From: Thiotrichales bacterium
GTDB lineage: Bacteria; Pseudomonadota; Gammaproteobacteria; UWMA-0217
Direction of reading: 5' to 3'
Assembly: GCA_024763135.1 (NCBI GenBank)
Contig: JANTGD010000090.1
Coordinates: forward strand, 1-10,701
Length of the DNA stretch: 10,701 nt
The position numbers and the translations under genes are program-made. This document shows positions 1 to 6,554 of this stretch, piece by piece (the first letter of the stretch is position 1; each line of letters starts with the position of its first letter). The notes below the pieces were generated by a model. It saw only the letters and a list, made by a program, of their open reading frames with translations. It was not told the origin of the DNA and ran no database searches.

Positions 1-29
1 GTTGGGCGCAAAAAAGACGCGTAAGATAT

Positions 30-108
30 TGGTGTGCATGGTGAATCGGAAAAACTCGTGGTCACCTTATTGGTGATGAGAGGTTTTTCTGATCTGCTAG
101 GTGCACCA
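30..108. repeat. Long imperfect hairpin downstream of the DUF6134 gene
   Basis: Three nested inverted segments lie on one axis. The outer arm TGGTG (30-34) pairs with CACCA (104-108). The middle arm 45-55 pairs with 83-93, eleven pairs with one G-T wobble. The inner arm TCACC (62-66) pairs with GGTGA (72-76) around a TTATT loop. The structure sits 58 bases past the stop of the leftward operon. Read on the minus strand, a T6 run lies at about 11-16, some 14 bases beyond the base of the hairpin, which is too far for a classical intrinsic terminator. It could be an operon-end RNA processing or stability element or a small degenerate mobile repeat. The rest of 1-165 holds no gene that I can support. 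Confidence 0.4.
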
Positions 109-165
109 AGAGCTTGCGTGGACTTTTGTGATCCAACTGAGGTTTTTAGGATAAACCAAGCACGA

Positions 166-846
166 TTAAATCTGTCTTTGGTATTCAAGTTTGCGTCCCC
201 CTGTGACCATCGTCTTGAGCCCAAGCCATTCATTCTCTTTGGAATACCAAAGATCAATCGCCTTATCGGCGACGGTTAGACGATAATGCTGGGCCTTAAA
301 TTTTTCTCTCCCAATGGTGTAATCAGCTACCCCTAAATACCTGCGTCTTGTCTTCTGATATTCACCGGTCTGCGTGTTCAGCAAGCGCTCGGCTTCCAGT
401 AGGCTCGGATCCCAGTAGGCGTAACTGCGCACACAGCCCGATAGTAATTGTGCGCCGGTAGGAGTCTGAATAAACAGCCCTGTTGGTTTCCCCTCCGAAA
501 CAATCCTAAGCGCCTCTTGGTTGTTCTGCGTAACGGTATCGACTTTAACAAGACAGTTGTCGCGCCAGATCTCGGAGGCTTTGTGTGCATAACGAAATAC
601 CGGAATCCGCATCACCTTCACCAGAAAATTCGCCGTGACAGTAACAGTAATTTCGCCGTCTTTTCGCTGTATCCTAACGCTATGTGTACCAATCTCCCGA
701 TCATTTAGAAACACATTAAATTTGAGCGTTTGATCTGGAGGTTTCGGCGCAGCTTGCAGCTGCGATGCCGCACTGCAAAAGACAACCAACAGTGTCACGA
801 ATCGATACCGCGCCCACCGACTTATCGGCTTACGTCCTGTGCTCAC
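166..846 (-). CDS. Exported DUF6134 family protein
   Basis: A 226-residue protein of unknown function, last gene of the leftward operon. I chose the GTG at 846 because GGGGAGG lies just upstream on the minus strand and because the product then starts with a clean signal peptide: a basic stretch (STGRKPISRWARYR), a hydrophobic core (FVTLLVVFC) and a small-residue cleavage region (ASQLQA/A) near residue 32. Longer starts up to 915 would reach far into DUF1295. With this start the gene overlaps the upstream gene by 17 nt. The mature part reads like DUF6134: a beta-rich start with a NDREIG turn, the FRYAHKASEIWRDNCL segment, then GCVRSYAYWDP and a C-terminal DLWYSKENEWLGL stretch. The family is known by recurrence beside CFA-synthase-like and DUF2878 genes. 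A periplasmic lipid-related role is inference. Confidence 0.8.
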   Translation of the reverse strand: MSTGRKPISRWARYRFVTLLVVFCSAASQLQAAPKPPDQTLKFNVFLNDREIGTHSVRIQRKDGEITVTVTANFLVKVMRIPVFRYAHKASEIWRDNCLVKVDTVTQNNQEALRIVSEGKPTGLFIQTPTGAQLLSGCVRSYAYWDPSLLEAERLLNTQTGEYQKTRRRYLGVADYTIGREKFKAQHYRLTVADKAIDLWYSKENEWLGLKTMVTGGRKLEYQRQI

Positions 847-1600
847 GAGACCTCCCCGGAAAAAATGCATTGGTGCGACGAATATAGTCCGCATAAGCCG
901 GACGCCTTGCGCCAATACTTTGTTCCATTAAACGCACGCCAGACACTCTGATTAATAGCAGCGTCATGAGCACCGGCGCATAAATGGTCCACCATCCACC
1001 CGCCGGAAGTGCATACAAAAAATAGGACCACCAGATCATTGCCTCACCAAAGTAATTAGGGTGCCTCGAGTAAGCCCAGAGCCCCGTGCTCAACACCGCA
1101 GCTTCGTGCTGCGGATTTTTCTTGAACCGATACAACTGCCAATCACTGATGGCTTCGAACGTAAATCCAGTCATCCACAGTATGAGCGCACCAGCATCGA
1201 CCCAGTGAAAAGACGTGGCGGGTTGCAAAGCAACGAATAATGGGAGGGAGATCAACCAAGCCAACACCGCTTGCAAACCAAAAACAACGATAAGACTTTT
1301 AATCCAAAAAGGGGAATTATTCGCGCGAATGCTCTGATACCGCTTGTCTTCCGGCTGCCCCCAGTTGCGCAATAACAGAAACCCAGACAACCGAAGCGCC
1401 CAGACCGATACCAGCGTCAGCACAAGCCCCTCGCGCCATGAAAAACCAGGATGGGTGAACGTATAGACAAAGGCGGCGGCTAAAAACATGAGCGCCCACA
1501 AACTATCGACGCTATTGACATTGCGTTTGAACAGCGCATAGATCCAGGTCACAAACGCCATTGCTGCCATCACAGCCAATGCAAGAAAGTAACTGCTCAT
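830..1600 (-). CDS. DUF1295 integral membrane protein (steroid 5-alpha-reductase-like fold)
   Basis: A 256-residue polytopic membrane protein. Several hydrophobic helices cover most of its length, and the C-terminal half carries SRHPNYFGE at about residues 178-186, the hallmark of the steroid 5-alpha-reductase / isoprenylcysteine methyltransferase superfamily (DUF1295 branch). Superfamily members reduce double bonds or transfer methyl groups on lipids within the membrane; the substrate here is unknown. The start is the ATG at 1600, whose ATGA overlaps the DUF2878 stop by 4 nt. No clear Shine-Dalgarno sequence precedes it, so translation is probably coupled. An upstream extension to 1879 in the same frame would lie inside DUF2878 and lacks family resemblance. 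The 3' end overlaps DUF6134. Placement after a CFA-like methyltransferase suggests work on modified acyl chains, which is inference. Confidence 0.88.
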   Translation of the reverse strand: MSSYFLALAVMAAMAFVTWIYALFKRNVNSVDSLWALMFLAAAFVYTFTHPGFSWREGLVLTLVSVWALRLSGFLLLRNWGQPEDKRYQSIRANNSPFWIKSLIVVFGLQAVLAWLISLPLFVALQPATSFHWVDAGALILWMTGFTFEAISDWQLYRFKKNPQHEAAVLSTGLWAYSRHPNYFGEAMIWWSYFLYALPAGGWWTIYAPVLMTLLLIRVSGVRLMEQSIGARRPAYADYIRRTNAFFPGRSREHRT

Positions 1601-2157
1601 CGTGGCGCAGGCGCGGGGTAGGCACGCTCTGGAAAAAATCCATCGAAGCGCTGCGCCAGCCTCAATAACAGCGGCATAATGAGCGCCCACCCCATTGCGA
1701 GCGCCAGTAGCGCCTGTGTCTGATCGGGCATGGTAACCGCACCGAGGCGGGTGCCTGCGTAATAGGCAAGCGGCCCACCCAGTGCACCCAAACCTGCCGC
1801 AATGAACCAGCGCCCTCTGAGCCAGCGCAGGGAGACATTCAGCGTGGTTGCAAACAGCGCCCACATGGCGATGATCCAAGCCGGCGCGAGGCGGCTGCCG
1901 ATGGTCCCGTAGTGATAGTCTAATACCTCATAGGCGACCAGTAGGCTATCCCAGAACGTGCCTACCAACAGCGCAACTGCGACCAGTTTAAGTTCCTTTA
2001 ATGGCCAGGAGGCCTGCCGCAGATGTAACGCGAGTATCGCGATCACCATTACCGGGCCGACCCAATACCAAGGTGTTGCGCCCCCTACCACACATACCAG
2101 CCAACCCGCTTGAAAGAGCAGAAAATTCGCAGTGATTTGGTTGGTGCCCACGTTCAC
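1597..2157 (-). CDS. DUF2878 integral membrane protein
   Basis: A 186-residue hydrophobic protein with about five or six membrane helices. The N-terminal NFLLFQAGWLVCVVGG segment and the RLAPAWIIAMWALFATTLN segment are typical of DUF2878, an uncharacterised family that recurs directly downstream of CFA-synthase-like genes in proteobacterial stress clusters. The start is the GTG at 2157: its GTGA overlaps the TGA of the upstream gene by 4 nt and a G-rich run (GGGGGG) sits about 5 nt before it. Extension to 2346 would run in a second frame over the methyltransferase 3' end and is unlikely. Function is unknown. The tight coupling implies a membrane partner for the methyltransferase, perhaps presenting or transporting lipid, but this is inference. 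Confidence 0.85.
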   Translation of the reverse strand: MNVGTNQITANFLLFQAGWLVCVVGGATPWYWVGPVMVIAILALHLRQASWPLKELKLVAVALLVGTFWDSLLVAYEVLDYHYGTIGSRLAPAWIIAMWALFATTLNVSLRWLRGRWFIAAGLGALGGPLAYYAGTRLGAVTMPDQTQALLALAMGWALIMPLLLRLAQRFDGFFPERAYPAPAPR

Positions 2158-3197
2158 GCGTCCCCCCGCGTAAACAGATAATGGCCCACAAACCATTCCT
2201 GGCCTTCGTTGTATGCAAACAATTCCGCACAGGCCATGAAAAACATACGCCAGCGCATCCACCAGAGGTTCGCGAAATCCTGGCCGTAAATGCGCGCAAA
2301 CAGAGGCATGAGCTGCGCCTTTTGGCGATCCATATTGGCCAACCACGCATTACAGGTTTGCGCGTAGTGTGTACCACTCCAATGCCAGCGCTGCGCGAGC
2401 GTCAGCTCGCGCTGAAAATAGGCTGGCAAATCGGCGCTCGGCATAATGCCGCCAGAAAAGAAATGCCGACTCATCCAATCCCCGGCATCGCGACTCTCGA
2501 ACAAATAAGGCGTCTCTTTATGTACGAAAATATGTTTGAAGAATTTGCCACCGGTCTCCAACCACCCCGCTATGCGGGCATAGAGTTCCGGCCAATTGCG
2601 CATGTGCTCGAACATCTCCACTGAGACAACGCGATCAAACCGCCTGGACGGTGCAAAATCGTTCATGTCAGCAGTGATGACCTCAATATTGTTGAGATCG
2701 CGTTGGCGCGCCAGCCGGCGGATAGTTTGTGCCTGCTCCAGCGAATTCGAGACGGCTGTGATCGAACTGTTCGGCAGATGCGCCGCCATCCAAAGCGTCA
2801 ACGCTCCCCAGCCACAACCCAGCTCCAATATGCGTTGCCCGTCCGCCAGGTCAGCGCGGTCACAGGTGATTTCGAGTGCAGTTTGTTCAGCCCGCTCGAG
2901 CGTTGTTGTACGACTTTCCCAGTAGGCACAACTGTACTTGCGGTGCGGTCCCAGCACAGCGTCGAAGAAAGCGGGATCGACTTCATAATGCTGTTGATTC
3001 GCCAGTTCGGGTACTTCAGCGATAGCAGATGCCTTGCGCATTTGCACCACAAATGCTTGCTTTAAACAACCGGCAATTTCGATGTTGCCATTCCCGAATT
3101 CTGCCAAGTGCTGGCGTAAACGCTGGCGTATGCCGTGGCGCACGAGCGGGTCGGGCACCATGCCCCGCTCGGTCAATCGATGTGCAAACTGTGCCAC
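2154..3197 (-). CDS. Cyclopropane-fatty-acyl-phospholipid synthase-like SAM methyltransferase
   Basis: A 347-residue protein of the CFA synthase family, which transfers a methyl or methylene group from S-adenosylmethionine to unsaturated acyl chains of membrane phospholipids. Landmarks are the acyl-region motif GPHRKYSCAYW (about 83-93), the SAM-binding ELGCGWG (125-131), VEMFEHM (193-199), HIFVHKE (from 222) and HFFSGGIMPS (245-254). By comparison with E. coli Cfa from memory, the bicarbonate-site residues appear kept as C90, E197, H222 and Y278. The start is GTG at 3197 with AGGAGA 7 nt upstream. It is the first gene of the leftward operon. Relatives in singlet-oxygen regulons include the Rhodobacter enzyme that methylates an unsaturated acyl chain during furan fatty acid synthesis (UfaM), so the product could be a methylated or furan lipid rather than a cyclopropane. 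Confidence 0.93.
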   Translation of the reverse strand: MAQFAHRLTERGMVPDPLVRHGIRQRLRQHLAEFGNGNIEIAGCLKQAFVVQMRKASAIAEVPELANQQHYEVDPAFFDAVLGPHRKYSCAYWESRTTTLERAEQTALEITCDRADLADGQRILELGCGWGALTLWMAAHLPNSSITAVSNSLEQAQTIRRLARQRDLNNIEVITADMNDFAPSRRFDRVVSVEMFEHMRNWPELYARIAGWLETGGKFFKHIFVHKETPYLFESRDAGDWMSRHFFSGGIMPSADLPAYFQRELTLAQRWHWSGTHYAQTCNAWLANMDRQKAQLMPLFARIYGQDFANLWWMRWRMFFMACAELFAYNEGQEWFVGHYLFTRGDA

Positions 3198-3382
3198 TGC
3201 ATCTCTCCTGCAAATAGTTACGCGAACCAACAAATTACTGTACAAGCATTGACACAATTCGCAGTATTGTCAAGGATAAACTTGTGCAAAACTCGTTTTA
3301 CTCAATTTTTTGTACAGGTTTTCTTGATTTTTGTTCATATCATGTCTAGAGTTGTAAGACACACGCATGATTGGAGAGCGCG
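3198..3382. promoter_or_regulatory. Divergent promoter region with TTGTACA and TTGACA dyads
   Basis: This AT-rich 185-bp gap separates the two operons. A perfect dyad TTGACA (3249-3254) and TGTCAA (3268-3273), 13 bp apart, puts a consensus -35 hexamer on each strand. With 17-bp spacers the -10 candidates are AAGGAT (3272-3277) on the plus strand and AATGCT (3245-3250) on the minus strand, both weak. Other options are TTGATT (3324-3329) with TAGAGT (3347-3352) for the plus strand and, on the minus strand, TTGTGT (3254-3259) with TAATTT (3232-3237). The element TTGTACAG occurs twice in opposite orientation: on the minus strand ending near 3238 and on the plus strand at 3310-3317. These TGTACA cores resemble half-sites described for LitR-type MerR proteins and could be operators. 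No start site is known. Confidence 0.55.
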
Positions 3383-3934
3383 ATGATGAAATCAATCCTC
3401 GTGGCAGTCTCGACACTGCTGCCTTTTACGACACCACTGCAGGCCGGCACTACCAGCGCACCCATTGACTTAGACATTACGGTAAGAACCCTGAACGACA
3501 GTACCCGCGTGAACCTCGCCGAGGCTTATCGGGGCAAAGTGCTACTGATTGTCAACACCGCAAGCAAATGTGCCTTCACGGGACAATACGAAGGCCTGGA
3601 AAAACTCTACGCGCGATATAAGGACCAGGGTTTGGTTGTACTCGGATTTCCGTCCAACGATTTTGGCCATCAGGAACCCGGCACGGAAAAACAAATACAG
3701 GATTTCTGCCGCATGACCTATGGCGTCAAATTCCCCATGTTCGAAAAGACCCATGTCCGGCGTAAAAACGCAGATCCACTGTTCAAAGCCCTGGGCACCG
3801 CCGCAGACGATTACCCGAAGTGGAACTTTCACAAATACCTCATTGATCGCGAGGGCCGATTGGTGGGCAGCTACGGGAGCTTCACATCCCCTGATAAAGG
3901 CAAGCTGCTGAAGAAAATTAAAGAACTATTGTAA
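3383..3934 (+). CDS. Glutathione peroxidase family protein, exported, Cys type
   Basis: A 183-residue thiol peroxidase of the glutathione peroxidase family that reduces hydrogen or lipid peroxides. The peroxidatic cysteine is C63 in NTASKCAFTGQYEGLE. W147 and N148 in KWNFHKYLID complete part of the catalytic set. The loop that usually reads FPCNQF reads FPSNDF here (residues 89-94), so the catalytic glutamine position is D93 and the loop cysteine is S91. C109 in QDFCRMTYGVKFP is a candidate resolving cysteine. The N-terminus (MMKSILVAVSTLLPFTTPLQA) is a signal peptide, so it should act in the periplasm on membrane peroxides. The start is ATG 3383 or the adjacent ATG 3386; GGAGAG is 4 or 7 nt away. 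It is the first gene of the rightward operon. Confidence 0.92.
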   Translation: MMKSILVAVSTLLPFTTPLQAGTTSAPIDLDITVRTLNDSTRVNLAEAYRGKVLLIVNTASKCAFTGQYEGLEKLYARYKDQGLVVLGFPSNDFGHQEPGTEKQIQDFCRMTYGVKFPMFEKTHVRRKNADPLFKALGTAADDYPKWNFHKYLIDREGRLVGSYGSFTSPDKGKLLKKIKELL

Positions 3935-3957
3935 TTGTCAATTATTTGGAGTTGCAC

Positions 3958-4902
3958 ATGAACAAGCCGAAATTAGGCATTAGCAGCTGTTTGCTGGGGG
4001 AGCCTGTCCGTCACGACGGCGGCCACAAACGCCATGCCTACACCGTCAATACACTGGGGCAATTTTTTGAATTCGTACCGTTTTGCCCCGAAGCCCTGGC
4101 TGGCCTGGGCATCCCCCGCCCAACCATCCGCTTAGTCAAAGCAGGCAGTGCGACACGTGCTGTCGAGGTAAAAAATCAGCAGATCGATGTTACCGAACGG
4201 CTGCTCGCCACTTCCGCCCTGATTGTCGAGCAGGCCCACGGACTGGCTGGGTATATTTTAAAAAAGGACTCCCCAAGCTGCGGCATGGCACGCGTGCGCA
4301 TCTATGATGCACATGGCGTCCCTCAGCGGGTGGGTCAGGGGCTGTTTGCACAAACACTGGAGAAAACCTATCCCAACTTACCGGTAGAGGAAGAAGGGCG
4401 GCTCACAGACCCGGCGCTTCGAGAGAATTTTCTGGAACGCGTCTATGTCTACCAACGCTGGCTGAATATGACCCAACGCGGTCTCACCATACAGGGCCTG
4501 ATACATTTTCACACGCAACATAAATTTTTGTTGTTGGCCCATGACGAGCAAGCACATCGACAGCTCGGACAACTGGTCGCTTCGGCCTCAGAGCCTCATT
4601 TACTAACCCTCGGCAATGAATACATCGCGACATTGATGAATACGCTAAAAAAACTGGCAACTCGTAAGCGCCATACGAACGTGCTCCTGCATCTGTCTGG
4701 GTACCTGCGCAAAAAATTGTCCACCGACGAAAAAACAGAGCTACGAGAAGTCACGGACAAGTATCGCTGCGGCATCGTACCGCTGGTTGTTCCGCTCACC
4801 CTACTCAAACACCATTTTAGGCAATTCCCAACCCCCTACATCGACATGCAACATTACATCGATCCCTATCCTGAAACCCTGATGCTCAGGAATCATCTGT
4901 AG
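3958..4902 (+). CDS. DUF523 and DUF1722 two-domain protein (TudS-like plus YbgA-like)
   Basis: A 314-residue fusion. Residues 1 to about 150 are DUF523: GISSCLLGEPVRHDGG, PFCPEALAGLGIPRP and KKDSPSCGM. The three conserved cysteines C11, C43 and C108 match those that hold a [4Fe-4S] cluster in the thiouracil desulfidase TudS, a DUF523 member. Residues about 180-305 are DUF1722 (E. coli YbgA): LIHFHTQHKFLLLAHD, TNVLLHLSGYLRKKLS and YRCGIVPLVVPLTLLKHHF. YbgA genes often stand next to DNA photolyase, but none is seen here. The ATG at 3958 has TTGGAG 6 nt upstream, and only 23 nt separate it from the peroxidase gene. A desulfidase or sulfur-handling role for the first domain is family inference. 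The role of DUF1722 is unknown. Confidence 0.92.
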   Translation: MNKPKLGISSCLLGEPVRHDGGHKRHAYTVNTLGQFFEFVPFCPEALAGLGIPRPTIRLVKAGSATRAVEVKNQQIDVTERLLATSALIVEQAHGLAGYILKKDSPSCGMARVRIYDAHGVPQRVGQGLFAQTLEKTYPNLPVEEEGRLTDPALRENFLERVYVYQRWLNMTQRGLTIQGLIHFHTQHKFLLLAHDEQAHRQLGQLVASASEPHLLTLGNEYIATLMNTLKKLATRKRHTNVLLHLSGYLRKKLSTDEKTELREVTDKYRCGIVPLVVPLTLLKHHFRQFPTPYIDMQHYIDPYPETLMLRNHL

Positions 4903-4912
4903 GGGCTGCACT

Positions 4913-5605
4913 TTGGCTACGAAAAACCTGTTAATCATAGGCGCGAGCCACGGCATTGGACGCGCAATCGCGGATACCCAGGGCGCACATTACGCCTTGT
5001 ACACCACCTCGCGTTCGGCCTGCCCGGCATTGCCACAGCATCGTGAATGGAACGTTGCGGAACCGTTTCCCGCCGAGTTCCTGCCAGACGCACTGCATGG
5101 ACTGGTCTATTGCCCAGGCAGCTTGCGTCTGCAGCCATTTTCACGAATCTCAGACGCGGCATTTCGTGAGGACTGGGAAATCAATTTTCTCGGTGCCGTA
5201 AAGGCCATTCAGGCCGCAATCCCGGCGCTCGAACAGATTCGCGGCGCGAGCATTGTGCTGTTTTCCACCGTGGCGGTGGGGACCGGGATGCCCATGCACG
5301 CGAACGTAGCCAGCGCCAAGGGAGCGGTCGAGGGGCTCACCCGTGCACTGGCTGCAGAATTCGCGCCCCAGATTCGCGTAAATGCCATTGCCCCTTCGCT
5401 AACCGATACCCCACTGGCCGGCCAGTTACTACGCAGCGCCAAACAGCGTGAGCGGTTAGCCATGCGCCATCCGCTGGAAACCCTGGGCTGCCCCGAAGAG
5501 ATCGCGGCAGCCGCAGGTTTTTTATTGTCAGAGGACGCACACTGGATCACCGGTCAGGTACTCGCAGTGGATGGCGGCATCGGCGCGCTGCGTAAATTTA
5601 CATAG
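4913..5605 (+). CDS. SDR-fold protein lacking the catalytic tyrosine
   Basis: A 230-residue classical-length short-chain dehydrogenase/reductase. The nucleotide-binding loop is IIGASHGIG (8-16), the structural asparagine is N91 (INFLGAVKA), the active-site serine is S118 (VLFSTVAVG) and the C-terminal ITGQVLAVDGG motif is intact. In the YxxxK motif the lysine is present (K136, in ANVASAKGAVEGL) but the tyrosine position four residues before it is V132. The usual NNAG motif is also replaced by VYCPGS. NAD(P) binding is therefore likely, but normal SDR catalysis is doubtful. The start is TTG at 4913, supported by AGGGG 7 nt upstream. The gene follows the DUF523/DUF1722 stop by 10 nt. Similar SDRs recur in CFA-like/LitR clusters, so it may be a redox sensor, a structural partner or an enzyme with altered chemistry. 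Confidence 0.9.
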   Translation: MATKNLLIIGASHGIGRAIADTQGAHYALYTTSRSACPALPQHREWNVAEPFPAEFLPDALHGLVYCPGSLRLQPFSRISDAAFREDWEINFLGAVKAIQAAIPALEQIRGASIVLFSTVAVGTGMPMHANVASAKGAVEGLTRALAAEFAPQIRVNAIAPSLTDTPLAGQLLRSAKQRERLAMRHPLETLGCPEEIAAAAGFLLSEDAHWITGQVLAVDGGIGALRKFT

Positions 5606-5613
5606 CAGGAACG

Positions 5614-6024
5614 ATGATGCGTAACACTCAACCATCCCAGCAAAAACCCAAGGTATTTTTCGATGGCGCCTGCCCCTTGTGCCGCCGCGAAATCGCGCAT
5701 TATCGCCGCCTGAAAAGCGCCACCCGGCTCGACTGGATCGATATTCAGCAGGCACAGGAGCGACTGGCAGAATACGGCATTGATCATGCAACCGCCATGG
5801 CACGCTTCCACGTTTTGGATACTCACAAGCAATGGCAGACCGGTGCCTATGGCTTTGTCGAAATGTGGTCCCACCTGAACGGCTATCGTTGGATTGCGCG
5901 CCTCATTCGCAGCTTGCGGCTGTCACCCCTGCTCGATGCGCTGTATCGCGTTTTCGCCCGCTGGCGATTGCGCCAACGCTGTCACGACGAACGCTGTAAC
6001 ACTCACACAGGCACCCGATCATGA
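5614..6024 (+). CDS. DCC-family (DUF393) thiol protein
   Basis: A 136-residue protein with the signature DGACPLC at residues 17-23: D17, C20 and C23 form the DxxCxxC motif that names the DCC family. The family resembles thioredoxin-like oxidoreductases, and its partners are mostly unknown. The following RREIAHYRRL and LDWIDI segments are typical, and the C-terminus is rich in arginine. Two start codons stand in tandem (5614 and 5617); AGGA at 5607-5610 is 3 or 6 nt away, so 5617 may be the true start. Nine nt separate it from the SDR gene, and its TGA overlaps the next ATG by 4 nt. A thiol-disulfide role for the operon's membrane or lipid proteins is inference. Confidence 0.88.
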   Translation: MMRNTQPSQQKPKVFFDGACPLCRREIAHYRRLKSATRLDWIDIQQAQERLAEYGIDHATAMARFHVLDTHKQWQTGAYGFVEMWSHLNGYRWIARLIRSLRLSPLLDALYRVFARWRLRQRCHDERCNTHTGTRS

Positions 6025-6545
6025 CCACGCTGCCCGTCTATACGCTGCACCGTGAGCAGATCGTTGCACAACCTTTGGACGCTGTATTTCCTTTTTTTGA
6101 GCGCCCGGAAAATCTCTCGGTCATTACGCCGCCCGCACTCGATTTTCAGTTGTTGACGCCCTCGCCCGTCCCCATGAACCAAGGCCGCATTATCGATTAC
6201 ACCCTCCGCTTACTCACGCGCCGTGTCCGCTGGCGATCAGTGATTTCAACTTACGAACCACCGTACTGCTTCGTCGATGAGCAACTCAAAGGCCCCTACA
6301 GCTTTTGGCACCACACGCATCGTTTTGCACATTGCGCAGCTGGAACCCACCTCCACGACACAGTGCGCTACGCGCTGCCTGCCTGGTTACCCATGCCCAT
6401 TGCGCGGAGCTTGCATGCCGCCTATGTCAAACCCACCCTGGAAAAGATTTTTGACTTTCGCGCGCAGGTCTATCGACAAAAGTTCGGCCCGCCCCTTACC
6501 GGCAAGCACGGCCTTGACCCGGAACATCTGGAGCGCGCTGTATGA
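6021..6545 (+). CDS. SRPBCC (START-like) family protein
   Basis: A 174-residue protein with the SRPBCC / polyketide-cyclase-like pattern: an opening strand and helix (LHREQIVAQPLDAVFPFFERPENLSVITPP), a central run of beta strands (RIIDYTLRLLTRRVRWRS, then FVDEQLKGPYSFWHHTHRF) and a long C-terminal helix. The fold makes a deep hydrophobic pocket for lipids or other small ligands. No catalytic residue can be named. No signal peptide is visible, so it is cytosolic. The start is ATG 6021, inside an ATGA overlap with the DCC gene, which implies coupled translation. The stop is 9 nt before the next ATG. In this setting a lipid- or fatty-acid-binding role is plausible but not shown. Confidence 0.88.
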   Translation: MTTLPVYTLHREQIVAQPLDAVFPFFERPENLSVITPPALDFQLLTPSPVPMNQGRIIDYTLRLLTRRVRWRSVISTYEPPYCFVDEQLKGPYSFWHHTHRFAHCAAGTHLHDTVRYALPAWLPMPIARSLHAAYVKPTLEKIFDFRAQVYRQKFGPPLTGKHGLDPEHLERAV

Positions 6546-6554
6546 GGTATTATT

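Noticed and set aside
126..156. ECF11 (RpoE/ChrR-type) promoter, TGATCC followed by TAAAC
   Set aside because: It points into the 3' end of the DUF6134 gene on the opposite strand, matches only partly and has no gene to serve.
1601..1879. N-terminal extension of the DUF1295 protein up to 1879
   Set aside because: It lies entirely within DUF2878 in another frame and has arginine/cysteine-rich shadow composition. The ATGA overlap at 1600 is the better start.
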